Positions 32,820-43,909 of a stretch of DNA of 64,000 nucleotides are shown in pieces. Positions within the stretch are counted from its first letter, which is position 1; each line of letters starts with the position of its first letter. This stretch comes from Aradus depressus (Eukaryota > Arthropoda > Insecta > Hemiptera > Aradidae): assembly GCA_963662175.1 (NCBI GenBank), contig OY759221.1:35648045-35712044 (forward strand), written 5' to 3'. Under the pieces are notes generated by a model. It ran no database searches, was not told the origin of the DNA, and saw nothing but the letters and a program-made list of their open reading frames with translations. A program made the translations under genes and the position numbers.

Positions 32820-33305
32820 AACTAGCGAGTTACGATTTAAAAATTACTTAAATATATTCATTACATTATTATTATTATTATTCATTACAGACATTTAGTA
32901 TTTATTAGCGATTGGAAATAAATCGTATTCCATATAGATTATGTATTTTAATAATCTCTACAACTATTACTTGTAAAGATTTTTGATTAGGTCATAAACA
33001 TAAGCTGTATCTTGTAATATGTAGTCAGGTGACGGGGGAAAGTGATCTCAATTTTCGTTTAATTCCGGCAAAAATCTGAGCAGACCTAAATTAAAACATG
33101 TAACCCCTCCATTCCAAATTACAAGTTCATAGCTAAAATCGTTTTTGCGGTAGAGAGGTCACAACATTTAAATCACATATGCACAGACAGACATCATCGC
33201 GAAAATGGTCAAAACGTATTCAGGGGATCTTGAAACGTGAAAATCCATTGAAACCTCGATCTCGGATTTTTGCACGATTACAATACCTTCCTTATACTAT
33301 AGGTA
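32820..33305 (-). repeat. R-B copy, interrupted by SINE1
   Basis: On plus it reads 'taggtcataaacataagctg', 'gacatcatcgcgaaaatggt', 'gatctcggatttttgcacga' and 'cttatactataggta', where SINE1 has inserted. It resumes at 33,662. Confidence 0.75.
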
Positions 33306-33646
33306 AGGTTAGGTTTTATGGCTCATGCCCGGGCTTTAACTACGAGGTCATATCGCCTACTACCAGAGCGCTCTTTTGTCACTCTGGTGGACATGAGCCC
33401 GACTCTACTATGGGAGTCCTAAATTTTGCCTGCCCTAAATTTTTATCCACCTAGGGCAGGGATCTTTAACGAGTACCTGACATCGTACAGGCTTGGTACG
33501 ATCGCTTAACGTCCCATCCGAAGGGCGGCGTGCTTAAGTTTATTTTACCTCCCTGATAAAATAAACTAAGGGCCTCGGTTGGGTTTCGAACCCACGTTCT
33601 TGAGCTCAGGAGACAAGCACGCATACCACTGAGCTACCGGCGCCCT
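33306..33646 (-). mobile_element. SINE1 copy, full length, perfect 15-bp target duplication
   Basis: The 341-bp body, read on minus, runs from agggcgccggtagctcag to cataaaacctaacct. Flanking repeats cttatactataggta at 33,291-33,305 and 33,647-33,661 are identical over 15 bp. This fixes the element ends and shows a recent insertion into R-B. Confidence 0.95.
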
Positions 33647-33689
33647 CTTATACTATAGGTATAAGAAAGTAAAAATATTGGTTCATATC

Positions 33690-34175
33690 AAGGACCAGCT
33701 TCCTTCCAAAAACTGGGCCATCTTCGGGATATGCCACCGGACGACCACGCAAGCTACTGCGATCCCTTGACTTCGCGCATTACATCAAAGGGAATGCTCC
33801 CCTTCGTATTTCTTTTTCTTCGATACAATTACAAATTGAATATACTCATAGGAGGATTGACAAATAAAACTTTTTGTGGAGGTTCAAGGGTTGTGAGTGC
33901 CTTGAGGCCTAAATAAATGAACCTCCCCATATATACACAGAGACGTTTAATTTTCCACTGACCTCTTTTCTCTCTCTCCATTCTATACTTATTTTACTTT
34001 TCCAATATCGCCCCAGGCCTTCGTACAGAATTGCCCCCATCCTCCATTTTATTATTTTTTACCCTCAGGAGCAATTCAATTTTTTTTTTTTTTTTCAATG
34101 TACCTATACTAAATTTGAAATACAATTTATTATATTTTTATTTTTAATATTATTATTTTATTTTTATTTTCAGTA
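33690..34175. other. Unclassified sequence
   Basis: A 61-codon frame from 33,731 has no recognised domain. A T-run lies at 34,081-34,095. Confidence 0.35.
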
Positions 34176-34191
34176 TCACTTATTTTTATTA

Positions 34192-34534
34192 GAGGGCGCC
34201 GGTAGCTCAGTGGTATGCGTGCTTGACTTCTGAGCTCAAGAGCGTGGGTTCGTAACCCGACCGAGGCCCTTAGTTTATTTTATCTGGGAGGTAAAATAAA
34301 CTTAAGCATGCCGTCCTTCGGATGGGACGTTAAGCGATGGTCCCGAGCCTGTACGATGTCAGGTACTCGTTACAGACCCCTACCCTAGGTGAATAAAAAT
34401 TTAGGTTAGGCAAAATTTAGGACTCCCATAGTAGAGTCGGGCTCATGTCCACCAGAGTGACGAAAGAGCACTCTGGTGGTAGGCGATATGACCTCGTAGT
34501 TAAAGCCCGGGCATGAGTCATAAAACCTAACCTA
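34192..34534 (+). mobile_element. SINE1 copy, full length, 14-bp target duplication
   Basis: The body runs from gagggcgccggtagctcagt to ataaaacctaacctaa. acttatttttatta flanks it at 34,178-34,191 and 34,535-34,548. Box A is at about 34,203 and box B (GGTTCGTAACCC) at about 34,247. The central hairpin gtttatttta...taaaataaac is perfect (about 34,272-34,300). Confidence 0.95.
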
Positions 34535-34579
34535 ACTTATTTTTATTATTATTTCTTCATATATCACTATTATTATTTT

Positions 34580-34860
34580 TAACCGCCGACGCAAAAAGAG
34601 GGGTGTTATAAGTTTGAAGCGTTTGTCTGTGTGTGTTTGTGTGTCTCAGTCTGACTGTGGCATTGTAGCTCCAAGACGGCTGAACCGATTTCAAAGCAGT
34701 TTTTTCGTTTCAAAAGCTTTTTTTGCGTAGGTATTTCCGAAATTGTTCTTGTTCTAGCCCTGTTTGATGGAAATCGGGTATGCCGTTTCCAAGATCTTAA
34801 GGTTTCATCAGAGTCTGTGTAGGGATCTCGGCCTCTATTACAACTAGAGAGCCTAGCCCC
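34580..34860 (+). repeat. Dispersed repeat starting 'ccgccgacgcaaaaagaggg'
   Basis: It includes 'gtgttataagtttgaagcg' and 'ggctgaaccgatttcaaagc'. I recognise this sequence type as common in arthropod repeats but cannot assign a class. Confidence 0.5.
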
Positions 34861-35585
34861 TCCCCCATAATGAAGTTCATGTTTTTTCCTGTTAATCTTT
34901 GGTTTATCTATTTTTTTAATTGTATAGTTTTTCTCCAATGTAGCACTAATTTCATTTACCTATCTTTTTATTTCTTTGTACTGATACTACATTTCATTGT
35001 TTCCTGTTCTTTACTCTGGATGTATTTATTCTTAGTGGACCTCGGTCCCATAATAATAAAATATCTTTTCATCTCATTTCATATCATAGATCGCAAACAT
35101 TTATAACTTTTTTTGCTCATTTTCCGAAATATTTCAAAATTTGTCACTTAACATCCGTAATAATTTTTACTTTGAATCGACCATTAAAAAATAATATGCT
35201 TCCCTACTGTGGACTATCTTGAAAAACCGCCAAGGACGGGTCCTTTGGGGCTTTATGAAATAATCCGGCCTTATCTAAATCCAGGGCTTAATGTGGAATT
35301 ACTTTTCTTGATTTCGTTTTTAATTACTTAAAATAGGTGAAATAATAATAAGAAATAAAGTAAAACAATGAAATATCAACAGAAAGCATTGAAGTGAGCG
35401 CAATTTTCCATCTAATGGAATTTTTACTTTCTTGTAGTGTATATAAAAGAATTGGCATACATAAATAAATAGTTTTCTTTATTGAATTTCCTATATACTT
35501 CACAACAGATACATTGTACATTCTGAGGCGCTAGAACTATGTTCGTTAGGGTCGTATCTCAAATGTAAAGGCAATGCTTTGTTGT
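34861..35585. other. AT-rich intergenic DNA, nothing recognised
   Basis: No gene or element ends are seen. Confidence 0.3.
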
Positions 35586-35589
35586 AAAT

Positions 35590-35905
35590 TTAGTATTGAT
35601 CTTTTTTGATACGAACAAATTTTCAATAGAACCAACCATTTTCGAATGAAGCAAACGTATAAAAAAATGAGTTTCAAAACTACATTTTAGAACGGTTTTC
35701 GGTATGAACCTCGCTAAAATTGCTTTTCATATAAAATGTGCCCTTCTGTTTTCTCTTTATTGTATTTAAAATGATTTATTTGATTAGATCATAAATATAA
35801 GTATTTTGTAAAATGTATTTAAGCGAAAGGCCCGATTTTGGCCAAAATGTAATGAGAACTAAGATAGCATATGTGACACCTCCATTTCATAAGTTAAAGT
35901 TGAGC
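35590..35905 (-). repeat. R-B copy
   Basis: 'aaccattttcgaatgaagca'-type sequence through 'gattagatcataaatataag' and 'tagcatatgtgacacctcca' is R-B reversed. Confidence 0.65.
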
Positions 35906-36121
35906 TATAAATAAGTCAGTAGTCCCCATTGCATTGATCTACAAACCTGTTGCCTTATCATTTGGATTCAAGGAACACCACCCCTAAGTCCACTTTCTCT
36001 GTGAAGAAAAGTCTTCAAATAGTTCATTTTATTTTTCACTTCCCAAACTTTACGAACTACAAGTTATGTTATCCTCCAAATTTTTTCAGAAACCATTTTT
36101 CTTAGGAATGGTTGGCCTAAA

Positions 36122-36633
36122 GCCACCTTTATACTATGTAGCAAAACAGGTATATAGCCGAGCTATATATAGCTGAGCTATATAGCTATGACTAAAAAGA
36201 GCTATATAGCTATGAATAAAAAGAGCTATAAAGCTCTGACTAAAAAGAGCTATATAGCTATGACTAAAAAGAGCTATTAGCTATGACTAAAAACGTTTCG
36301 TTGTGTAGCTGTAGCAGCTGTATGAGCATGTATTTGATTAAATCAACCAGTTTACTTCGAGATGATAAGCACACAAGCGTCTTCGGGCGACAGCTATATA
36401 GCTATGCTACAACAAAAAACGCGCTTGCAGCCCAGCTATATAGCTCAACTGCATAGTTCCCTTTGATCTTACCTACAACCGATGGGAAACTCATTTCTTG
36501 CTATATAGCTCTTGAATTGAACTATATAGCCGGACTATTTAGCTGTTTTCGGGTGGCATTTTCAAAAACTTGTAGCGCAGCTACATAGCTCGGCTATATA
36601 TTTACCTGTTTTGCTACATAGTGTAAACGCGGC
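36122..36633. mobile_element. MITE packed with AGCTATATAGCT palindromes
   Basis: Terminal inverted repeats: left ctttatactatgtagcaaaa, right (inverted) gtttacactatgtagcaaaa, continuing through 'caggta...tatagccgagctat'. The interior carries about a dozen copies or near-copies of the palindrome agctatatagct, five of them in a 24-bp tandem array (36,177-36,294). No frame is encoded. The superfamily is not clear. Confidence 0.75.
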
Positions 36634-36639
36634 ATAAGG

Positions 36640-36840
36640 ATCACGTATATTGTAAAACAAGACAAGCTGTGGGATAACTCGACTATTGAAGCCGTCCTAA
36701 CATCAATAAAGGAAAGCCGTTTCCCTACCCCCTGATACAAAAAATTAAAACCATTCCTGTCTGCTCGTATGTGTGTCTGTGAACACGATAACTCTCTATA
36801 GAATGAATATATCGACACAAAATTTTATATGTTTACAGCC
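36640..36840. repeat. R-A copy
   Basis: 'gtgtctgtgaacacgataac' and 'gaatatatcgacacaaaatt' identify it. Confidence 0.65.
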
Positions 36841-36846
36841 TGTGCA

Positions 36847-38730
36847 CTTAAGTACATTTTACAAGACATCGCTTATGTTTATGACCGAATCAAATCTTTC
36901 TTCAAATAAAAGTTGTAGAGAAAACTAATATTTTATGTGCACGAATATGTTTTGCAGATGGCCAAGTTTTTAAGATGCTTGCTGAAAACCGACTCAAAAT
37001 TTAAAAAAAAAATCCCTATTCAACTTGAAGTACCATTTCCAGTATTTCGTCAAAAATACCGACAATTGAAGCAAAAAAAGACAGAAGGGGGGAGGAATAC
37101 ATATTTTATCATTTTTGTAACAACATAATTTCCCGTGGGGAAACCCTATATGTTTATCCAGAACTCCATAAGAATTACGACACCAATTGATTTTCTTTCA
37201 AATTGGTCAAAAGGAAGCGGGAAATTTGGGAGATCTCGAAATAAGACCAAATTCACACAAAAAAATCGATGAAAATTAATTATAGGAGAACGAAAACTTA
37301 GTCGTTAATTCGTGCTGGGGCAGTACATAGCTGGTGATTCCCTGACGACTTTTACCTTGGAATACACATTATTATTTTTTTTATACCTATAGTATACCAA
37401 GGAAGGTATGTGCGAGAATCTTGATTCAACGGATGTTCACGTTCAACAGTTTTGACCATTTTCGCGATGATGTGTGTCTGTGGACGTATGTATGTGATCG
37501 GAAAGTTGTGAGCGCTCTACGGCGATTGTAACTATGAACTTGAAATTTGGAAGAAAGAGGTCATATGTGCTAACGTAGATCTGATTAGAATTTTTGAACA
37601 AAATTGGGCAAAAATTGAGACTGCATTACACCAGGGCTTAAGTACATTTTACAAGACATCGCTTATGTTTATGATCGAATCAAATCTTTCTTCAAATAAA
37701 AGTTGTAGAGAAAACTAATATTTTATGTGCACGAATATGTTTTGCAGATGGCCAAGTTTTTGAGATGCTTGCTGAAAACCGTCTCGAAATGAAAAAAAAA
37801 AAATCCCTATTCAACTTGAAGTACCATTTCTAGTATTTCGTCGAAAATACCGACAATTGAAGCAAAAAAAGACAGAAGGGGGGAGGAATACATATTTTAT
37901 CATTTTTGTAACAACATAATTTCCCGTGGGGAAACCCTATATGTTTATCCAGAACTCCATAAGAATTACGACACCAATTGATTTTCTTTCAAATTGGTCA
38001 AAAGGAAGCGGGAAATTTGGGAGATCTCGAAATAAGACCAAATTCACACAAAAAAATCGATGAAAATTAATTATAGGAGAACGAAAACTTAGTCGTTAAT
38101 TCGTGCTGGGGCAGTACATAGCTGGTGATTCCCTGACGACTTTTACCTTGGAATACACATTATTATTTTTTTTATACCTATAGTATACCAAGGAAGGTAT
38201 GTGCGAGAATCTTGATTCAACGGATGTTCACGTTCAACAGTTTTGACCATTTTCGCGATGATGTGTGTCTGTGGACGTATGTATGTGATCGGAAAGTTGT
38301 GAGCGCTCTACGGCGATTGTAACTATGAACTTGAAATTTGGAAGAAAGAGGTCATATGTGCTAACGTAGATCTGATTAGAATTTTTGAACAAAATTGGGC
38401 AAAAATTGAGACTGCATTACACCAGGGCTTAAGTACATTTTACAAGACATCGCTTATGTTTATGATCGAATCAAATCTTTCTTCAAATAAAAGTTGTAGA
38501 GAAAACTAATATTTTATGTGCACGAATATGTTTTGCAGATGGCCAAGTTTTTGAGATGCTTGCTGAAAACCGTCTCGAAATGAAAAAAAAAAAATCCCTA
38601 TTCAACTTGAAGTACCATTTCTAGTATTTCGTCGAAAATACCGACAATTGAAGCAAAAAAAGACAGAAGGGGGGAGGAATACATATTTTATCATTTTTGT
38701 AACAACATAATTTCCCGTGGGGAAACCCTA
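36847..38730 (+). repeat. 790-bp tandem repeat, 2.4 units, R-B related
   Basis: Units start at 36,847, 37,637 and 38,428 (cttaagtacattttacaaga). Units 2 and 3 are almost identical, and unit 1 differs at several sites (for example 'cgactcaaaattt' versus 'cgtctcgaaatg'). The content is R-B sequence joined to R-A-like sequence. No gene is present. Very similar long tandem copies are prone to assembly error. Confidence 0.9.
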
Positions 38731-39295
38731 AATCGTCTGTTTTTGTCCCTCATGAAAGCCCGGGTTGGGGCCCTCAGGATAATCTTCCAGTGTGACAGGT
38801 GATAAAATATTTTGTGGTCCTTAATGTACTCTTAATCCTGGAGGCTGACTCACCCCCAAATGGGACTAAGTGTGACAGACATTTTGGGGCGGAGGGGGGA
38901 GAGCAGCCCTTCGTCCTTTGGGAAAACCCAGAAAAGAACATCATCATTCTTGGTTGGCGGAGTCCAAAAGGCATTTCTTTCTCTCCATCATGAAAACTTC
39001 ACTTCAGCTGAAAGGGGACATTTTGTATAAAAACTTAATCACAAATAACAGCAAGAACGGATACAGGATCAAATGAATGTTGAAGTTGATCTAAAAGAAT
39101 GTGTTTCTCTCTGGACATAGAGAATGAAGAGTCATAAGTCCATTTAAAAAAAGAAAAAATGTGGACATTCTTATACCATTCTTGGGGACATTCTTGTATA
39201 CATACAAATCTTCACCTCATATTCATTTCACACTAGAATTACTACGGATATGTATTGCTGTTACGGCCACATCACAAATATTTTACTTTTCAACT
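38731..39295. other. GC-richer unclassified sequence
   Basis: 38,740-38,990 is less AT-rich, with frames of about 64-66 codons on both strands. Neither begins with a good ATG and contains a recognised domain. A MITE-J end lies at about 39,258. Confidence 0.3.
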
Positions 39296-39865
39296 GTTTC
39301 TTTTATCTATAGTATGAGTAAGAATCGTAGTCGTGTGAAAATCCGAAATCGAGTTTTCAACAGATTTTCACGTTTCAAGGTCCTTTTGCTATGTCTTGAC
39401 CATTTTCGCGAGGATCTGTGTGATGGAAAGCTGCGAGCGCTCTACCGTGACAACCTAGTAGATATGAACTTGAAATTTCGAATGAAGAAGTCACATCATC
39501 ACAGATCTGAGTAGATTTTGGCCGAAGTCGGACGATAATTGAGACCTTTTTACTCCGGGGAATAAGTACATTTCACAGGTTACCGCTTATGTTTATGATC
39601 TAATCAAAAATCGTTTCGAATAATAGTTTTTTCATAGGTCGCCCTGGTTTTTCACATACATGATGAAAGCCGTCTTGAAATGTACTTTTAAATACATTTT
39701 TTTAAAGGTTTTTTGATATACCCAAAAACTGTTAGTCCTATCGAAAAATTAGTTCGTACCAAAACTTTTTCTTATAACATTTCCAGTCACTTTAAGTCCT
39801 TAGATTTGAGGTAGGATTAATACAACCAAAGTTACAGCGCCTTAAACAATGAAAAATAAATTTCC
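39296..39865 (+). repeat. R-B copy, nearly complete
   Basis: It runs 'gtgtgaaaatccgaaatcga', 'cttgaccattttcgcgagga', 'gctgcgagcgctctaccgtg', 'acatgatgaaagccgtcttg'. A 117-codon frame from 39,161 is a chance frame across it. Confidence 0.75.
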
Positions 39866-39880
39866 GTAGGAAATATTTTA

Positions 39881-40112
39881 AGGTTAGGTTAGGTTTTATG
39901 ACTCATGCCCGGGCTTTAACTAAGAGGTCATATCGCCTACTACCAGAGCGCTCTTTCATCACTCTGGTGGACATGAGCCCGACTCTACTGTGGGAGTACT
40001 AAATTTCGCTCAGGGACCATTGCTTACCGTCCCATCCGAAGGACGGCGTGCTTAAGTTTATTTTACCTCCCAGATAAAATAAACTAAGGTCCTCGGTCGG
40101 GTTTCGAACCAA
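39881..40112 (-). mobile_element. SINE1 copy, 5'-truncated at box B, with target duplication
   Basis: It runs on plus from aggttaggttaggttttatg to ggtcgggtttcgaacc, so the tRNA-like head is cut at box B. aggaaatattt flanks it at 39,868-39,878 and 40,113-40,123. The middle has a deletion (aaatttcgctcagggacc). 5' truncation with an intact duplication shows incomplete reverse transcription. Confidence 0.9.
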
Positions 40113-40227
40113 AGGAAATATTTCAAAGTACTGTTTAAATTGTATCGCATATCAAACGAATTATAAAATATTTTTTTTATTATTGGTAGTTTATGTGAAA
40201 AATTATAAAGTGAAGAAAAAATAAAAT

Positions 40228-40450
40228 ATATGTTTTGTGACCATGACAGGACTTTCTTTTTCCAAAAAGGTTTGCTGATCACTCTCTCTCCCCTTCTCAA
40301 AATCATTTCATACTGTCATTACTGGGTATATGAAAGTTATGAGTTTGCATCAGCGGTATTTTTTTGATTCAATGTACAGCGTATTACTGAGAGTGACTTC
40401 CTCGGCAGGTGGAGAGAGAGTGTTCTGTGAAAGCTGTGAATAATGACCAA
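40228..40450. mobile_element. MITE-J copy
   Basis: 'tgaccatgacaggactttct', 'tgctgatcactctctctccc' and the inverted 'gagtgttctgtgaaagctgt'. Confidence 0.65.
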
Positions 40451-41274
40451 ATCATTGGTTGTTTTTATTGACTTTTAGCTCATATATCAAATTTAATTTG
40501 ATGCTCTGTTTACATATATTTCCTATCAAATATAATTAATACCCTATATTATAATATAATACATCACATATATACATCCTTCTGGTTGTGATATTGCATA
40601 TGTTAGCCGTTATTACTACATATTTATTAAAATGGTATTGTAATTTTGAAATGGGGTCATATTCTAGTTGACTGACAGAGATCAAAGGAACAAAATTAAA
40701 TTTTCATATCACTTTGTGACAATTTTGTGCAATTTAGAATTTAATAGAGATAGAAGTGAAATATTGAACACAGACCATACGTTCAAAATAACATTTTGAA
40801 AATAATATATTTGATACCTACTCGTACCAATAATTAGAACTTTCTGAAGGGTACAACCTATACTACGCCTGCGAACATATTGCAACATACATCTAATATA
40901 ATGAGAAGTGATTATTGCAGTTGCAAAATAAAAATATAATCTGATCTTTCACAAATGTTATTAATTTATTATATGCTGGACGGCTTTCGAGGTTGGCCTT
41001 ATCATCAGGCAGTTTACAAAAAGAAAAGTAAAAAACTAACATAAACCTACAAAATTCTAGTTGCCAAGACAAGCTCTTAGAAACATAGGCTACCTACATG
41101 GACTAAAATGTATAAATATAAAAATATAAACAAATATAATAAACAAACAATTCAATGAATAAAATCAACAAATAACATAAGATAAAATTGAGAAGCTTCA
41201 TATCTCTTTATTTTATCTTATATAATTTATTGATTGAATTGTTTGTTTTTTATATTTATACATTTTCGTACATG

Positions 41275-41846
41275 CTGGAGGAGATGGTCAGAAGACTTTT
41301 GCAGGCCCAAATAGCGTATTTCTCTGCCATCAAGCTGCTACGGTCCAGAGCCTTGTTAAGGAACCTGAAGTATAGGATCTACAGCCCATGGTAAAGCCCG
41401 TTCTGATCTATGGGTGTGAAACCTGGACCTTAACCTCACATCTGGAAAAACGTTTCCAGACGTTTGAAAGTAAAGTGCTGAGGAAAATAGCAGTACCGGT
41501 CAAGGATAGAGAAACCCAAGAGTGGAGGATCAGAACCAACAGGGAGCTGAAGGACATCTTCTTGCAACACCCGACCGTAGTTGCAGATATGAAATCACGG
41601 CGCTTAAAATGGGCTGGACACGTGGTGAGAAGCGGACAGCAGACAGTCATAGGACGCATCATGGACGCTCAGGTCCAAGGAGCCAGATCACGAGGAAGAC
41701 CACGGCTGAGGTGGACTGACCTGGTGAAGAAGGATGCTGTGGAACACCACGTGGTGAACTGGCGACCGGTGGCGCACGACAGATCGCGGTGGAGAAGGCT
41801 AGTGTGGGCGGCTAAGGATCTTCAGGGTTCGTCGCCAACGGAGTAA
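41275..41846 (+). pseudogene. LINE ORF2 C-terminus (endonuclease-reverse transcriptase), frameshifted
   Basis: The first frame reads EEMVRRLLQAQIAYFSAIKL...LKYRIYSPW then stop at 41,395. The second frame, opening at 41,388, reads VKPVLIYGCETWTLTSHLEK, later MKSRRLKWAGHVVRSGQQ and GRPRLRWTDLVKKDAVEHH. YGCETW followed by LKWAGHVxR and GRPRxRWxD is the standard C-terminal signature of insect endonuclease-reverse transcriptases. A one-base shift near 41,390 separates the frames. The endonuclease and catalytic YxDD are missing because of 5' truncation. The 152-codon second frame looks intact but is not a host gene. Confidence 0.9.
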
Positions 41847-41854
41847 GAGTAAGT
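41275..41854 (+). mobile_element. 5'-truncated LINE (RTE-like) with 13-bp target duplication
   Basis: The insert is flanked by attttcgtacatg at 41,262-41,274 and 41,855-41,867. It carries the C-terminal end of a LINE polyprotein and almost no 3' UTR (stop at 41,844-41,846, then gagtaagt). A very short 3' end of simple repeats is typical of RTE-clade LINEs. Confidence 0.85.
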
Positions 41855-41999
41855 ATTTTCGTACATGTAGCCTATGTTTCTATGAGCTTGTCTTGGCGAT
41901 TAGAATTTTATGGCTAGCATAAAATAAATTAATAAAATCTGTGAGAGATCAGTTTACATTTAGGTTTTTAGGTCCCTATGTTAGTCAACTATCAATAAT

Positions 42000-42200
42000 T
42001 ATCTCAAACGGATTGTTTTTGGAGGGAGAGCAAGAACTTATTTGAATTCCTTCAGGGAAATATTCATTTAAGTTTGCCGATTTCTTTTTTCTTTTTTAAT
42101 TTTTGGTAATCGAGGATCAGAAAACATGAAATTGCGGTAAAATTTCAACGAATTTTTGAACAATTTCATAACTTCCCCCTTGTATAGATGAGAAAGTAAA
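42000..42200 (+). repeat. R-A copy
   Basis: It starts in 'aaacggattgtttttggagg' and continues 'aaaacatgaaattgcggtaa' to 'gtatagatgagaaagtaaaa'. Confidence 0.65.
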
Positions 42201-42460
42201 AAAAAAAAGGATGATCCAAGGCTTTTAGTGATCCATTATCCATATCCAATATAGAAGTGCCGTCAGAGACACTTGAGGTCGGCTCAATTAATTTGTTACC
42301 TTAATGAACCGTTCTAAAGTTTGGTCCTTCTAACGTAGGGTCCTTAGAGAGCCCGCGGATGAATATCGAAAAGAAATGATATGATTTTTACATAAGATAT
42401 CGATTCATGTTACCGATGAGATTGTATTGTATCGCAAGATATCGGTATATATATATATAT
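42201..42460. other. Unclassified sequence
   Basis: Nothing recognised; ends in a short TA tract. Confidence 0.3.
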
Positions 42461-43415
42461 TGTAACGGTAGTTTTTTTATCTTACATTTTTTATTCTAAT
42501 TTATTTTTTAAAGTCCCTGCTTTCGGGAGCCAATTATGTAACGGTACTTATACTCGCTTACATTTAAAATTATTAATATTTAAATTTAAGAATAAAAGTT
42601 ATATGCAATTATATTACGATATGACCTGGTTATATATTTTTTTTTATAAATAAAAAAACTTTAAAATAAGTTGTTACATTTTTATATATTTAAAATTCAT
42701 AAAAGACATATTTTTATGGGTTAGTGACACAAATCTTTTACACACATAGATATTTCCTCTTTTTTTTTTTTTACACAACATTTACTGAACCTGCAGGACG
42801 TTTCTCCTTTCTCCAATTGTTCGTATTGGTGGAATGATGCTTTCAACATGGTAAGTTCTTGATGGTGGTAGACATTGTGGCAACGTTGGTTTTCTTCTCT
42901 CTTCGGATCCTAATTTAGCTCATAATCGTCATGTTTCCAATTTTCTCTGTAGTAGGAGTTGTCCGGGACACTTCCCCTTAGTGCCTTTCTTCCATCTCAC
43001 ACACACTTTATATTTTTTTTTTAAAACTAACTAACTCACATTTTTTTTGTTTTACTTTCCGCACTTTTGACCACCTTACTCTGAACAGTTCTCTCATACG
43101 ACAGACAGTCTGCCTTCTTCCATCTCGGCATTTGATTGGCTACCATTTTTATGGCCTTATATTTTTATATTTTTAAACAATTAAAATATATATTTTTTTT
43201 AAACAATTTTCTGATACACATATCCAAACTACAATAATACAGTATATTGTTTTATGCGTACCAATCATCAATAAATATAATTAACGTTATTACTTCTATG
43301 CAATCTGAATAACCTCCATGCAACCTTACTCTCACTCCAGGAGGCGTGGTCTGTTTCGGCAGTGTTTCTCCCTCTCCACAAGAGATGTCCATGTAGGGTC
43401 AAACAGACCGCTACA
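42461..43415. mobile_element. Solo-LTR-like element (TGTAACGG...CGCTACA)
   Basis: Ends TGTAACGGTAG and GACCGCTACA form a short inverted repeat with TG...CA termini, 955 bp apart. atat flanks both sides (42,457-42,460 and 43,416-43,419), but the site is a TA repeat. A relative with ends TGTAGTGG...CCGTTACA lies at 54,920-55,828, and a 5' piece at 46,915. No protein. A DNA element with short ends is the alternative. Confidence 0.45.
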
Positions 43416-43436
43416 ATATATATAAATTTAAAAATA

Positions 43437-43900
43437 TTTATTTCCGTTAAATCAATACATATTAGTAATAGGATACATCAAAAGAACGTATACATTAGAT
43501 AGCTTATAAATTAGATTTATAACAACTTGAGTCTAACACACGTATGAATAATAATAATATTATTAAACCAAGTAAGATAAAATCAATAAGCAATTAATGA
43601 ATAATTACTTAAAAATATATGAGTACACAAGTAAGAATATTAATACATAGATACATTTATAATAAGTAGATACATTTTTTCAAATTTAATAAAAATTAAT
43701 ATAACTATTTTTTTAAACTCTTCCGGAAGTGTCTTTATCACAACGATATTTCAGAACGTTCTTACGCCCCTTCATCAGGTCTCAATGTGCAAGATATGAT
43801 AAGAGAAAAAAAACAATGTAACAAAAACAAATAATAATAAAATAAAAAATAACCAAACAAAAAATATACATATATTAAACAAATATATAAATGCAGTTAG
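43437..43900 (+). repeat. Family C copy with hammerhead-like module
   Basis: It begins 'tatttccgttaaatcaatac'. On minus, 43,784-43,739, it has acctgatgaaggggcgtaag, then aacgttctgaaatatcgttg: CUGAUGA, an extra A, a long hairpin, GAAA. Stem I cannot be drawn, so ribozyme identity is doubtful. Confidence 0.6.
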
Positions 43901-43909
43901 TTAGTTACC

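Larger units (their letters stand above)
40930..41965. mobile_element. Family E foldback split by a LINE insertion
   Basis: The left arm (about 40,940-41,260) and right arm (41,855-41,965) are inverted: 'gacaagctcttagaaacata' pairs with 'tatgtttctatgagcttgtc'. The left arm carries a hammerhead-like motif on minus (40,975-41,014: cctgatgataaggccaacct, then cgaaagccgtcc); the right arm has lost it. A 580-bp LINE fragment sits near the centre. Confidence 0.7.

Noticed and set aside
33179..33454. 91-codon plus frame
   Set aside because: A chimera of R-B and SINE1 sequence across an insertion junction.
34192..34275. tRNA gene candidate (box A and box B present)
   Set aside because: The anticodon arm does not form a 5-bp stem with a 7-base loop, and the sequence is the head of a 343-bp SINE with target duplications.
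36847..38730. Tandem array as a CRISPR-like array
   Set aside because: Units are 790 bp without spacers, and the organism is eukaryotic.
39161..39514. 117-codon plus frame
   Set aside because: Mostly R-B repeat; no domain.
41388..41846. 152-codon intact frame as a host gene
   Set aside because: Sequence signature and target duplication show it is the end of a LINE insertion.
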